From Gardnerella vaginalis (GTDB lineage Bacteria; Actinomycetota; Actinomycetes; Actinomycetales; Bifidobacteriaceae): DNA of 64,000 nt. The stretch spans positions 310,001-374,000 of the forward strand of contig NZ_JBETXJ010000002.1 of the NCBI RefSeq assembly GCF_040427915.1, written 5' to 3'. The position numbers and the translations under genes are program-made. Positions 37,655 through 47,050 of this stretch are shown here, one piece after another (position 1 is the first letter of the stretch; the number at the start of each line of letters is the position of its first letter). Below the pieces are notes generated by a model. That model did no database searches. It saw only the letters and a list, made by a program, of their open reading frames with translations, and was not told the origin of the DNA.

Positions 37655-37743
37655 GTAGAGATTCGAGATTTTTCGCACTGAATGAGATGAACCTCAGCAT
37701 GAAATGGTGATTCATCGAATGAAGAAGAAAAATCGAGAATCTC
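37655..37743. repeat. 88-bp imperfect hairpin repeat, copy 2
   Basis: Starts AGAGATTCGAGATTTTTCGC and ends GAAAAATCGAGAATCTC; the centre CCTCAGCATGAAATGG is identical to copy 1, but the inner stem is GATGAA/TTCATC instead of AGCGAA/TTCGCT. A degraded copy of the flank of the 182-bp element (CTCGCGCAACAGCAAG) follows at about 37850-37895. Together these fill the 340-bp gap between the convergent PBP and HAD genes. Confidence 0.8.
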
Positions 37744-37894
37744 GGTGATTAAGATATACGCAAAAGTTTTAGATATTCAGAAGGTTTGATGTATTTCTAT
37801 ACGAGCAATAAAAGAGGAGCGTAGCGACGGGACTTGCGAGGAGAGAAATACTCAAACCTCGCGCAACAGCAAGCAAAGAAATACCGTTCGCGCG

Positions 37895-38608
37895 CTACTG
37901 CGCAATTCGCGCAATGATGTAGCGCTCAAGCGTTTGAGGCGTAACATCTTCGTATCCATGTATATCAGCGAATTGCGGTCCGTTACTTACGTCTAGATTC
38001 GAGTACGCTGTTTGTGCAAGAGTCGTCGCCCCCGAAGCCGCAGCCGACTTTAACCCTGCAAACGAATCCTCAATAGCGATGCAATACTTCATGTTTTGCG
38101 CACTAATACCAAGCAGTTTCCCTGCTGCTAAATATGGCTCGGAGCTTGGCTTTGTAGCATATCCATCGTCTCCGCAAATGTATCCTGCAAACGCACCTTT
38201 TGGCGCATGGTTCACAATGTTTTCAACAAGGCGCCTTGGTGAATTGCTCACTAGAATCGAAGGGATTCCTGCATCCGCTAATTTTTGCAAAAGATTCAGA
38301 ACGTCTGGTACCCATGGAACCTCTATCTGCTCTTTTTGCGCCACATAGTCCACCATCGCGTTGCCGATTTCTTCAACGCCCATTTTTGTTCCGCGAGCAA
38401 TCATGGCTTCAGCAACGTCTTTTAAAGATCCACCAGAATACTGCCAAGCTAATTCTTCGCTCCATTCGCCACCATGTTCTTTTGCGATTTGGATTTCAGC
38501 ATCATGCCAATATGGTTCCGAATCAATTAACGTGCCGTCCATATCCCAAAAGACTGCGGAAAGCTTGTGATTTGTGGTGTTTTGCGCTGCTGTTGTGTTT
38601 ATTGCCAT
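37895..38608 (-). CDS. HAD-superfamily phosphatase (beta-phosphoglucomutase-like)
   Basis: A 237-residue HAD hydrolase. Motif I is WDMDGTLIDSE with the nucleophile and acid/base Asp; motif II is LVSNSPRRL; motif III includes the Lys of YATKPSSEPY; motif IV is CIAIEDSFAGLKSA. A helical cap follows motif I (subfamily IA). Substrates are likely sugar phosphates or nucleotides, not determinable here. AGGG precedes the ATG at 38608. Confidence 0.9.
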   Translation of the reverse strand: MAINTTAAQNTTNHKLSAVFWDMDGTLIDSEPYWHDAEIQIAKEHGGEWSEELAWQYSGGSLKDVAEAMIARGTKMGVEEIGNAMVDYVAQKEQIEVPWVPDVLNLLQKLADAGIPSILVSNSPRRLVENIVNHAPKGAFAGYICGDDGYATKPSSEPYLAAGKLLGISAQNMKYCIAIEDSFAGLKSAAASGATTLAQTAYSNLDVSNGPQFADIHGYEDVTPQTLERYIIARIAQ

Positions 38609-38728
38609 CAATACCCTTTTGTTTTGTTGCTTTACATATGCAATATTTATATTTTATATTTACATTTTATATTTAAACATTTGATTAGTATTTAATAATA
38701 TCTAAACTAATGTTAGACTGCTACATTG

Positions 38729-39343
38729 CTATATTCTGAATGCTCGCCACAAAACAACAGACTTATCGTCGTTTAAATCATCATAATCACAATTGTTGTA
38801 TTGAGCATCGTTTTGCGAGTGAGAATGTTTATTATACGATGATGGCAATGCGCGCTGTTGGACACGAATATCGCGCCGCCAATCCTTTGCGCTTTGTGAC
38901 CTTTGAACTTCTACAATATTCCCATCTACAGTCGCAGTAAAAATATTTCGTTCAGCGCAATTGGCTTCTTCAATCAAATGTCTTACTTGTCTTTTAAGCT
39001 GGCGATTTTCTTCTTGCAAAGCCAAAATACGCATTATTCCAGCAAGATTTACTCCATCTTCTTGACTTAGTTTTTGTGTTTGCACAAGCCTATCTATGTC
39101 TCTAAGAGAGTATCTTCTAGCTCCACCTTCTGTACGCTGTGGCATAATCAAGCGCAGCCTGTCGTACTGTCTTAGTGTTTGTGGATGAGTGTCGGTTAGG
39201 TTGGCTACGTGGCTTACTGTAAAAATCGGCATGTCGATTTTAAAGCCGACTTCATCTGCGCCGTCAAGAGTTGCGCTTCCACGCACTAACGCCACTGCAC
39301 ACATTTCGTACAATGCTTTAGTTTGGCGCTCCAACCTAACCAT
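38729..39343 (-). CDS. hspR: HspR, MerR-family heat-shock repressor
   Basis: A 204-residue repressor with a 37-residue N-terminal extension before the MerR winged helix. The segments DTHPQTLRQYDRLRLIMPQRT and GGARRYSLRDIDRLV, then LSQEDGVNLAGI, are close to those of Streptomyces and mycobacterial HspR. HspR represses the dnaK operon by binding HAIR boxes with DnaK as co-repressor. A coiled-coil region (EENRQLKRQV) and a low-complexity tail follow. AAAGGA precedes the ATG at 39343. It is the last gene of dnaK-grpE-dnaJ-hspR, so it closes a feedback loop on its own operon. Confidence 0.93.
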   Translation of the reverse strand: MVRLERQTKALYEMCAVALVRGSATLDGADEVGFKIDMPIFTVSHVANLTDTHPQTLRQYDRLRLIMPQRTEGGARRYSLRDIDRLVQTQKLSQEDGVNLAGIMRILALQEENRQLKRQVRHLIEEANCAERNIFTATVDGNIVEVQRSQSAKDWRRDIRVQQRALPSSYNKHSHSQNDAQYNNCDYDDLNDDKSVVLWRAFRI

Positions 39344-39383
39344 GACTTTTCCTTTCTACACGCATGCGTTAAGCGATTTGTTG

Positions 39384-40427
39384 CTATGCTCGCAAATCGT
39401 GCACTTCTTGCTCATATGATTCTCCGCATGCCTTGTTGAATTCTTTTGCAGCACGCTTTATCATCATGCCCGATCGCTTTGGTATTTGTATTTGTACGAT
39501 TCCTACAAAGGCTCCATTTTTACCTGGCACGCCTTCGCCTTCTACACGTACTTCGCTACCGCTAGATGTTCCAGCTGGCACTTTAAACACTACTGGATTA
39601 CCATCTAGGTTTTTAAGCGTGACTTTTGCTCCGCGAACAGCCTCATCTAGTGTAAGCGGAAGATTTGCCACTAAATCACAGCCGCGTATAGAAAAATTAT
39701 CGGTTTTTTCTACCTGCACCTGTAAGTACATATCTCCAGCTTCTCCACCAAACTTCCCTGGCTTACCCTTGGACTTTAAGCGGATTTTTTGCCCATCTTT
39801 TACTCCTGCTGGAATATGAGTTTTAAACGACTCTCCGCCCGATCGCAGCGAAACCGTAGCACCTTTGAATGCTTGTTTAAATGTTAGTTTGATTGAAGTT
39901 GTAATGTCTTCACCGCGTTCAGGCGAATTTTGTTGAGCAGATTGACCATACTGACCATATTCTGCGCCACCATTAAAGCCACTTCCTCCAAATCCTTGCG
40001 AAGATTGCGCTCCTGCGCCTCCCGTGAACATGGAGAATATGTTTCCCATGTCTGGTCCAGCTCCGCTTGTGGAGAATCGCACGCGAGAGCCGCCGCCCAT
40101 TGGCGATCCGCCGAACATCGATGAGAATATATCACTGAATCCACTTGCGTCGAATCCGCCTGCTCCAGAACCTCCAGCGAATCTTGCTCCACCCGCTCCA
40201 AATTGGCGTATCGCATCGTAACGCTGACGTGTTTGCTTATCTTTCAACACGTCATACGCTTCGGACACGTCTTTGAATTTTTCTTCCGCTTCTTTTGTTT
40301 TGTTTAAATCAGGATGATATTTTCTAGCTAGTTTTCTGTATGCTTTTGTGATTGTGTCTTCATCGGCATCTTTGGAGACACCGAGCACTTTGTAGAAATC
40401 TTTGGCTAACCATTCATTTTCAGCCAT
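39384..40427 (-). CDS. dnaJ: DnaJ-type co-chaperone lacking the zinc finger (type B)
   Basis: A 347-residue J-protein. The J domain (residues 10-75) has the HPD motif in [11 protein letters not shown]; a long Gly/Phe/Ser-rich region (residues 80-165) follows, then two C-terminal beta-barrel domains ([19 protein letters not shown]... and [16 protein letters not shown]). No Cys4 zinc-finger repeats are present, so it is a type B protein like CbpA or DnaJ2, although it occupies the dnaJ1 position. AAGGAGG precedes the ATG at 40427. It stimulates DnaK ATPase. Confidence 0.9.
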   Translation of the reverse strand: MAENEWLAKDFYKVLGVSKDADEDTITKAYRKLARKYHPDLNKTKEAEEKFKDVSEAYDVLKDKQTRQRYDAIRQFGAGGARFAGGSGAGGFDASGFSDIFSSMFGGSPMGGGSRVRFSTSGAGPDMGNIFSMFTGGAGAQSSQGFGGSGFNGGAEYGQYGQSAQQNSPERGEDITTSIKLTFKQAFKGATVSLRSGGESFKTHIPAGVKDGQKIRLKSKGKPGKFGGEAGDMYLQVQVEKTDNFSIRGCDLVANLPLTLDEAVRGAKVTLKNLDGNPVVFKVPAGTSSGSEVRVEGEGVPGKNGAFVGIVQIQIPKRSGMMIKRAAKEFNKACGESYEQEVHDLRA

Positions 40428-40495
40428 TTGTGCCTCCTTCTTATGTTTCGAGCACATTGGCATAACATTTATATATAAACCTTAAATACAAACCT

Positions 40496-40553
40496 ACTCG
40501 TGTTGGTTTTGCGTTTTTAAACAGTGTTTTAAACGTTTTAAACCAGCACGAGT
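40496..40553 (-). terminator. Hairpin between grpE and dnaJ
   Basis: The arms ACTCGTG(T)TGGTTT (from 40496) and AAACCA(G)CACGAGT (to 40553) pair almost perfectly around a T/A-rich centre. It lies within the operon, between grpE and dnaJ, so it may partly terminate or protect mRNA ends and reduce dnaJ-hspR expression relative to dnaK-grpE. Confidence 0.6.
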
Positions 40554-40636
40554 AAGTTTTTATGGGATTCTTCGCAAGTCGGTAACTGCGTTTTAATGCG
40601 TTACATACAAACCATACGAATGTTTCACAGCGTGTT

Positions 40637-41404
40637 TCACGAGTTTGCTGGCGATGCAACAACCACTCTAGCTGCGCGAATCACTCGATCTCCGATCCTG
40701 TATCCTGCTTCTACAACAACATCTACTGTGTCTTTTGTAGCATCTGGATCTGGCTTATGCAGAATCGCATCGTGCTTAGTAGGGTCAAATTCTTCGCCCT
40801 TTTCGCCGAACTTTTCAACGCCGAATTTCTCAAATGCTTTGTCTAACTTTGCAGCAACGGCTTTAAATGAATCATCCATATCGCTATGTTCACGAATACG
40901 ATCAATATCATCTAAAGCAGGTAGCAAAGCTGTTAAAACATCGATAATTCCATGTTGACGGAACCGATCTTGCTCTTTAGAAGCACGGTTGCGGAAGTTT
41001 ATGAACTCTGCTCGCTCGCGTTGCAACGCTTCCAAATACTCCGCTGCCTCTTTTTTGGCTTTGCCAAGAGGCGTTAAAGAATCTTCTTTTTCGTTGCTTT
41101 GCTTGTCTGAAGAATCATTATTTTCTTTCGACTTACTAGCGTTGGCTGCATCGTCGGTTGCTGGCGACTCTTCACGTTCGGCACTTGCATTAGCGTCCGC
41201 ATCTTGCGTTGCCGCATGCTTTGCCTCATGAGTAGCTGCGTCTTGTGCTGCGTCTTGTACTGCGTCTTGCGATGCATTCACATGCTCATTAGACGAGGCT
41301 GCACTAGCAGAATCTGCTGGATTTGGCGATTCTGCCGAATCGCCAGCATCCGAAGGCACATCTTCCAATCCGCTCAAGTAGTCGTTGGCGTTAAACTCGG
41401 ACAT
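40637..41404 (-). CDS. grpE: GrpE nucleotide-exchange factor
   Basis: A 255-residue co-chaperone that releases ADP from DnaK. An acidic low-complexity N-terminus of about 115 residues, rich in Ala, Asp and Ser, precedes the coiled coil (AKKEAAEYLEALQRERAEF...) and the C-terminal beta domain ending GYRIGDRVIRAARVVVASP. Its ATG overlaps the dnaK stop by one base (TAATG), giving translational coupling. Length exceeds the usual 200 residues because of the N-terminal tract. Confidence 0.95.
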   Translation of the reverse strand: MSEFNANDYLSGLEDVPSDAGDSAESPNPADSASAASSNEHVNASQDAVQDAAQDAATHEAKHAATQDADANASAEREESPATDDAANASKSKENNDSSDKQSNEKEDSLTPLGKAKKEAAEYLEALQRERAEFINFRNRASKEQDRFRQHGIIDVLTALLPALDDIDRIREHSDMDDSFKAVAAKLDKAFEKFGVEKFGEKGEEFDPTKHDAILHKPDPDATKDTVDVVVEAGYRIGDRVIRAARVVVASPANS

Positions 41405-43302
41405 TACTTGTTGTCCTTATCGTCCTTGTCGTCGTCCACCACTTCGGCGTCAACCACGTCGTCATCCTTTGCAGAAGATCCAGCGCCAGCATTTGCATCA
41501 GCAGAAGCGCCTGCAGAGCCTGCGCCAGCCTGAGCGCCAGCAGCACCCTGCTGAGCGTAAAGCTGCTGACCGATCTTTTGAGCAGAAGTCATAAGCTCGC
41601 TCTGAGCAGACTTAATCTTCTCAATATCATCGCCCTTCAAAGCTTCCTTCAAAGCATTCACCTTATCGGTAACTTCCTTGGAGATTTCGTCAGAAAGCTT
41701 ATCCTTATTATCGTTCACAAGCTTCTCAGTCTGATAAGCGAAGGATTCTGCCTGGTTACGAGTATCCGCTTCTTCCTTACGCTTCTTATCTTCAGCTTCG
41801 TGAGCCTCAGCTTCCTTAACCATGCGGTCAATCTCGTCCTTTGGCAAACCAGAACCGCCCGTAATCGTCATGGACTGTTCCTTGCCAGTGCCCTTATCCT
41901 TAGCGGAAACGTGCACAATGCCGTTAGCATCAATATCGAAAGTAACTTCAATCTGAGGAACACCACGAGGGGCTGGAGCAATACCAGTCAACTCAAAAGT
42001 ACCGAGAGGCTTGTTATCGCGAGCAAACTCACGTTCACCCTGGTAAACCTGAATCAACACGGATGGCTGATTGTCTTCTGCAGTAGAGAACACTTCGGAT
42101 CGCTTAGTTGGGATTGCAGTATTACGCTCAATAAGCTTTGTCATAATTCCACCCTTGGTTTCAATACCCAAGGAAAGTGGAGTTACATCAATAAGCAGAA
42201 CGTCTTTGCGGTCTCCCTTAATAACGCCCGACTGTACGGCTGCACCAACAGCCACAACCTCATCTGGGTTCACAGACTGGTTAGCTTCCTTACCGCCCGT
42301 AAGCTCCTTTACAAGCTCCTTGACGGCTGGCATACGAGTTGAACCACCAACAAGCACTACGTGATCAATCTGGCTTACGGAGATGCCAGCGTCGGAAAGC
42401 ACGTTGTTAAATGGCGTACGGCAGCGACCGAGCAAGTCGGATGTCATTTCCTCAAAGTGAGCACGAGTCAAAGTCTCATCCAAATGCACTGGAGTTCCGT
42501 CTTGAGTCATTGCCAAGTACTGCATAGAAATTGAGGTAGAAGTAGAAGAGCTAAGCTCCTTCTTTGCTTGCTCAGCAGCTTCCTTCAAGCGCTGCAAAGC
42601 AATCTTATCCTTGCTCAAATCAACGCCATACTTGTTCTTAACTTCGCCAACAAGCCAGTCGATAATCTTCTGATCCCAATCATCGCCACCCAAGTGGTTA
42701 TCGCCGTTAGTCGCCTGCACCTGAATTGTGGAGAAGCCGTCATCATCCTTACCAATCTCAAGCAAGGACACATCGAAAGTACCGCCGCCCAAATCGAATA
42801 CCAAAATGCGCTCGTCTTCCTTGCCCTTTTCAAGACCGTAAGCCAAAGCTGCAGCAGTTGGTTCGTTAATAATACGAAGCACATTCAAGCCTGCAATCTT
42901 ACCTGCATCCTTAGTTGCCTGACGCTGAGCATCATTGAAGTATGCTGGGCATGTGATAACAGCATCGGTTACTGGTTCGCCCAAGTAAGCCTCAGCATCG
43001 CGCTTCAACTTCATCAAAACCTGTGCGGAAATCTCTTGTGGAGTCCACTTCTTGCCGTCAATTTCAACAGACCAATCAGTGCCCATGTGGCGCTTTACAG
43101 AGCTAATCGTGCGATCAACGTTTGTTACTGCCTGACGCTTAGCAACTTCGCCAACCAAGATTTCGCCCGACTTGCTGAATGCCACCACGGATGGTGTTGT
43201 ACGTGCACCTTCAGCGTTAACAATAACTGTTGGGCTTCCGCCTTCTAGTGTTGCAATGCAGGAGTTCGTTGTTCCTAAATCAATACCTACTGCGCGTCCC
43301 AT
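41404..43302 (-). CDS. dnaK: Hsp70 chaperone DnaK
   Basis: A 632-residue Hsp70. The N-terminal ATPase has [10 protein letters not shown] and [16 protein letters not shown]; the linker [13 protein letters not shown] leads to the substrate-binding domain; the C-terminus is Ala/Gly-rich and then acidic ([13 protein letters not shown]). One deviation from many DnaK proteins is the short gap typical of actinobacteria. AGGAGAT precedes the ATG at 43302. It is the first gene of the heat-shock operon and its promoter carries a HAIR operator. Works with GrpE and DnaJ in protein folding. Confidence 0.97.
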   Translation of the reverse strand: MGRAVGIDLGTTNSCIATLEGGSPTVIVNAEGARTTPSVVAFSKSGEILVGEVAKRQAVTNVDRTISSVKRHMGTDWSVEIDGKKWTPQEISAQVLMKLKRDAEAYLGEPVTDAVITCPAYFNDAQRQATKDAGKIAGLNVLRIINEPTAAALAYGLEKGKEDERILVFDLGGGTFDVSLLEIGKDDDGFSTIQVQATNGDNHLGGDDWDQKIIDWLVGEVKNKYGVDLSKDKIALQRLKEAAEQAKKELSSSTSTSISMQYLAMTQDGTPVHLDETLTRAHFEEMTSDLLGRCRTPFNNVLSDAGISVSQIDHVVLVGGSTRMPAVKELVKELTGGKEANQSVNPDEVVAVGAAVQSGVIKGDRKDVLLIDVTPLSLGIETKGGIMTKLIERNTAIPTKRSEVFSTAEDNQPSVLIQVYQGEREFARDNKPLGTFELTGIAPAPRGVPQIEVTFDIDANGIVHVSAKDKGTGKEQSMTITGGSGLPKDEIDRMVKEAEAHEAEDKKRKEEADTRNQAESFAYQTEKLVNDNKDKLSDEISKEVTDKVNALKEALKGDDIEKIKSAQSELMTSAQKIGQQLYAQQGAAGAQAGAGSAGASADANAGAGSSAKDDDVVDAEVVDDDKDDKDNK

Positions 43303-43397
43303 AATATCTCCTAGCTATCTTTAATCTATGTACCTTAATATGCACTCAAATTCCTGGCAGCTAGCCTTGCGACTAACCACTTTTTCTTTTTACAAAA

Positions 43398-43431
43398 CTT
43401 GAGTCTAACACACTCAAGTTATTAAAGTCAA
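43398..43431 (-). promoter_or_regulatory. dnaK promoter with perfect HAIR operator
   Basis: CTTGAGT (43398-43404) and ACTCAAG (43412-43418), seven bases apart, match the HAIR consensus for HspR exactly. On the minus strand a -35 TTGACT (43431-43426) and a weak -10 TAGACT (43407-43402) lie around it, 18 bp apart, so the operator overlaps the promoter. HspR encoded at the end of the operon is the expected repressor. Confidence 0.9.
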
Positions 43432-43499
43432 GCATTTTTGAGCGCGTTTCGCAAAAACTTAATACTACTCCACTCAACTTTTGCAACTTTTCGCAAAAA

Positions 43500-44228
43500 T
43501 CACGCAAATCTAAAATGTCTAAGCGAATTATCAATGGCGTTATATCGCGCCAAAACTCCAATAAGCGGCTTTCCTATACCAGTTATAATCTTGATTGCTT
43601 CAGTTGCCATCATTGCGCCAACAATAGCTGCAGTCGCGCCCAATACAGCCGATTTTGGTACTTTTTCTTTAGGCGGAGGGCAAGCATACAAGTCACGCAA
43701 ACTAGGCCCTTTTCCTGGCACAAAAACGCTTACTTGACCTTCATAATAAAGAACTGAGCCATAGACTTCTGGCGCGCCAGCGCTCCAAGCAGCATCCGCA
43801 ATCAAAAAGCGTGTAGCAAAATTATCACAACCATCAATTATTAAGTCGTGACTTTCTACGAGCTGCTTTGCGTTGTCTTCATTAAATCTATCTACAAGGT
43901 TGATTTTTAAACCTGGAGATAACGCTTGCAGACGCTTAGCCGCAAGTTGCGCTTTCGACTTGCCACACTGATCCACAGTGTATAAAGTCTGCCTTTGCAA
44001 ATTAGAAAGCTCTACAACATCGTCGTCGCAAATCGTGATTTCACCAACTCCTGCGGCAGCAAGCGAAAGCAAGCACGGCGAACCAAGTCCACCTGCCCCA
44101 ACCATGCAGATTTTCGCATCGCGAAGTAACTGCTGATGTTCATGCGTAAAGCCCGGCAGGAGCAAGTGGCGAGAAGTTCGTTCTGCCTCAAGCTCCTGCA
44201 GGTTATCATAGATTTTATTAATCGTCAT
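43500..44228 (-). CDS. thiF: ThiF-type E1-like adenylyltransferase
   Basis: A 242-residue MoeB/ThiF/HesA enzyme that adenylates the C-terminus of ThiS. The nucleotide-binding motif is VGAGGLGSPCLLSLAAAGVG, and the catalytic Asp lies in IIDGCDNFATRFL. In contrast to E. coli ThiF, the zinc CxxC pairs and the Cys just before the AGVLG-like segment are not visible: the region reads LYACPPPKEKVPKSAVLGATA, so only one Cys remains. Sulfur transfer may therefore use another route. Last gene of the thi operon; 60 bp after thiG. Confidence 0.88.
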   Translation of the reverse strand: MTINKIYDNLQELEAERTSRHLLLPGFTHEHQQLLRDAKICMVGAGGLGSPCLLSLAAAGVGEITICDDDVVELSNLQRQTLYTVDQCGKSKAQLAAKRLQALSPGLKINLVDRFNEDNAKQLVESHDLIIDGCDNFATRFLIADAAWSAGAPEVYGSVLYYEGQVSVFVPGKGPSLRDLYACPPPKEKVPKSAVLGATAAIVGAMMATEAIKIITGIGKPLIGVLARYNAIDNSLRHFRFA

Positions 44229-44288
44229 GCTGAATAATATGCCGAAAAATATTCTGAATAATATGCTGAATCAATTACAGTACAAAAT

Positions 44289-45167
<879 letters not shown>

Positions 45168-45195
45168 CTATTGTGGATCAGTCGCCTATTGAGGG

Positions 45196-45402
45196 TCATC
45201 CGCCCTGAACAGCGCTGAGAATTTCGATTTTATCCCCATCGCAGATGATGGTTGATTCCCATTGGGCGCGCTTAAGCACATCGTCGCCAATGGCGACCGC
45301 AATGCCAAAACCTAAGTCAGATCCGTAGAGTTGTGCAACAAGTTGGGCAATAGTCAAGTTATCCTTCACTTGAGTGGTTTCACCATTGACGACGATTTGC
45401 AT
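45196..45402 (-). CDS. thiS: Sulfur-carrier protein ThiS
   Basis: A 68-residue ubiquitin-like protein, starting MQIVVNGETTQV and ending in SAVQGG. The terminal Gly-Gly is adenylated by ThiF and turned into the thiocarboxylate that ThiG uses. It lies between thiO and thiG. The size and the C-terminus match the family. Confidence 0.95.
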   Translation of the reverse strand: MQIVVNGETTQVKDNLTIAQLVAQLYGSDLGFGIAVAIGDDVLKRAQWESTIICDGDKIEILSAVQGG

Positions 45403-45472
45403 AATTCAACCTTTATTAACGTCTATTAAAACTTGCGTTTCTAGAAACTTGCGTAACTAGGAACTTTCTTCA

Positions 45473-46543
45473 CTAGAAGCGAGCAGGATTGCAGCTCTCC
45501 AAGAAGCCCTTTTCCTTCTCAGTCAACTCTTGCTCAAGCACAAGCTTTGTAGTCAAAGAAGAACCCAAAGCTGTGAGCAAAATTCCGTGACGGAAGTAAC
45601 CAGTAGAAATAGTTGTGTGCGTCTTAGGATCAATGCCAATGAATGGTAAATCGTCTGGAGTTCCAGGGCGTCCACCAGCGGTAACCTCTGTAATCGAGCA
45701 TTCCTGAATGCCAGGAAGTACGCTTGCTGCATCGCGGAGCAAATCAAGCACACCGCCAACCTTTGGAATATCGCGGTCGTCTTCGCGAGAAGTAGCGCCG
45801 AGCACAAGCTCGCCTGTTTCCTTAGCGCGAGGCACCAAATACACTGGGCGATCGTGCACAAAACCACGAACCACAGAGCTCAAAATTGGGCGCAAAGGCT
45901 CTGGAATAGTCATACGAATCATATCGCCCCACACAGCACGAAGCTTAAGCTGAGGAAGCATATCCTTAGCACCCAAACCAGATGCCAAAACTGTGTCTGG
46001 ACCCAAATCGTCTGGAGTGCTTGCGCGACGCTCAATAACAACACCACGCTTTTCAAGTGCATCAATCATTGCTGCAGTGAAAAGACGAGGATTAATCTGA
46101 TGATCATCTGGAACGCTTACAGCGCCTGCAATCGTCGGCGAAAGCGCAGGCTCAATTTCACGAAGCTTACTCACAGAAATATGCTCAGCTCTACGTCCGT
46201 AACGATGCTGCAAGTTTAGCAACTCGTTTACGTGCTCGTTATCTGCAGCATCACCGCCAATTACGTAAGATCCGCACTCTAAGTAGCCAGTTGGCTTATC
46301 GGTGTATTTTGCAACCGAATCAACCAATTCCTTATACATAGTTGCAGACTCAAACATGAGCGGATACAAGGCATCCTGCTGATATTGCATTTCTGCGGTA
46401 GGAGCTAACATGCCGGCAGCATGGTGAGAAGCACCGGAGACTGGATCTGGATCAATTATGCTAACTTTTACGCCAGCTTCCGTAAGCCTCCATGCTGTTG
46501 CTAAACCAATGATACCTGCACCAATAATACGAATATTTCGCAT
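45473..46543 (-). CDS. thiO: Glycine oxidase ThiO
   Basis: A 356-residue FAD-dependent amine oxidase that turns glycine into the dehydroglycine used by ThiG. The FAD-binding start is RIIGAGIIGLATAWRLTEAG and the C-terminal part has GGRPGTPDDLPFIG. Because it uses oxygen, this route differs from the anaerobic ThiH. It is the first gene of the riboswitch-controlled operon, with AAGGAG at 46553-46548 before the ATG. Confidence 0.93.
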   Translation of the reverse strand: MRNIRIIGAGIIGLATAWRLTEAGVKVSIIDPDPVSGASHHAAGMLAPTAEMQYQQDALYPLMFESATMYKELVDSVAKYTDKPTGYLECGSYVIGGDAADNEHVNELLNLQHRYGRRAEHISVSKLREIEPALSPTIAGAVSVPDDHQINPRLFTAAMIDALEKRGVVIERRASTPDDLGPDTVLASGLGAKDMLPQLKLRAVWGDMIRMTIPEPLRPILSSVVRGFVHDRPVYLVPRAKETGELVLGATSREDDRDIPKVGGVLDLLRDAASVLPGIQECSITEVTAGGRPGTPDDLPFIGIDPKTHTTISTGYFRHGILLTALGSSLTTKLVLEQELTEKEKGFLESCNPARF

Positions 46544-46552
46544 AATACTCCT

Positions 46553-46630
46553 TCCCTACGGCGGCATTACCCGCATCAGGTTTACGGTCGGCTTTCGCCC
46601 TCTCAGCCTGTATAGAACAAGCTCCCGTGT
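46553..46630 (-). promoter_or_regulatory. TPP riboswitch (THI element)
   Basis: Read on the minus strand: ACGGGAGC at the 5' side, then CAGGCTGAGAGGG (pyrimidine-sensing arm), CCGACCGT, ACCTGATGCGGGTAATGCCG (pyrophosphate-sensing arm) and CGTAGGGA, the standard order of the TPP aptamer. The 3' end joins directly to the AAGGAG ribosome-binding site of thiO, pointing to translational control; no separate terminator is evident between them. It should shut off thiO-thiS-thiG-thiF when thiamine pyrophosphate is abundant. Confidence 0.97.
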
Positions 46631-46751
46631 TTCGTCTATTTTGGTTAACTTTAAACCTTTTAGACTGTTTTTTAGATTATTTTTTAGATTATTTTCTCTT
46701 TTTGGCTTTTGCAATCACAACTACTGGCGATTATTTGCGGTAGTGCAATCA

Positions 46752-46780
46752 TGCAAACGCACCCATGCGGGTGATTTGCA
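46752..46780. terminator. Hairpin between adhesin and thi operon
   Basis: TGCAAA and CACCC pair with GGGTG and TTGCA around ATGC. It lies downstream of the giant surface-protein gene and upstream of the TPP riboswitch. A possible secondary terminator; the T run is weak. The rest of 46631-46967 is AT-rich and includes three copies of a TTTTTAGATTA-like word near 46660-46690, otherwise nothing. Confidence 0.5.
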
Positions 46781-46967
46781 ATTTTGCTTTGCATAAGCCA
46801 CAGTTAGGGATTTTAACACTTTTGTGAAAAATTACTAAATCCATTGGTATGTTCTTAGCAATGTTCTTCAAAATGTTATTTTTAGTTTTCTTTGCTATGT
46901 TATCGGCGTTTTCTTCGGCGTTTTCTTCTTTACAACAACAAATAAAATGCGGAAAACAAACAAATAA

Positions 46968-47002
46968 TTAATGGCTTGAAGAAACTATCCCCAAGCCATT
47001 AA
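46968..47002 (-). terminator. Terminator of the giant surface-protein gene
   Basis: TTAATGGCTTG (46968-46978) and CAAGCCATTAA (46992-47002) form a perfect 11-bp stem with a 13-base loop 48 bp after the stop codon, followed on the minus strand by a T-rich stretch. Confidence 0.8.
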
Positions 47003-47050
47003 TTTACATTACTCCAATCGTAGCAGCATCACACACTGCTACAGATTAAA

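Noticed and set aside
43430..43480. Second HAIR box near 43440-43475
   Set aside because: Only half-sites (TTGAG and ACTCAA) about 35 bp apart, not the seven-base spacing required.
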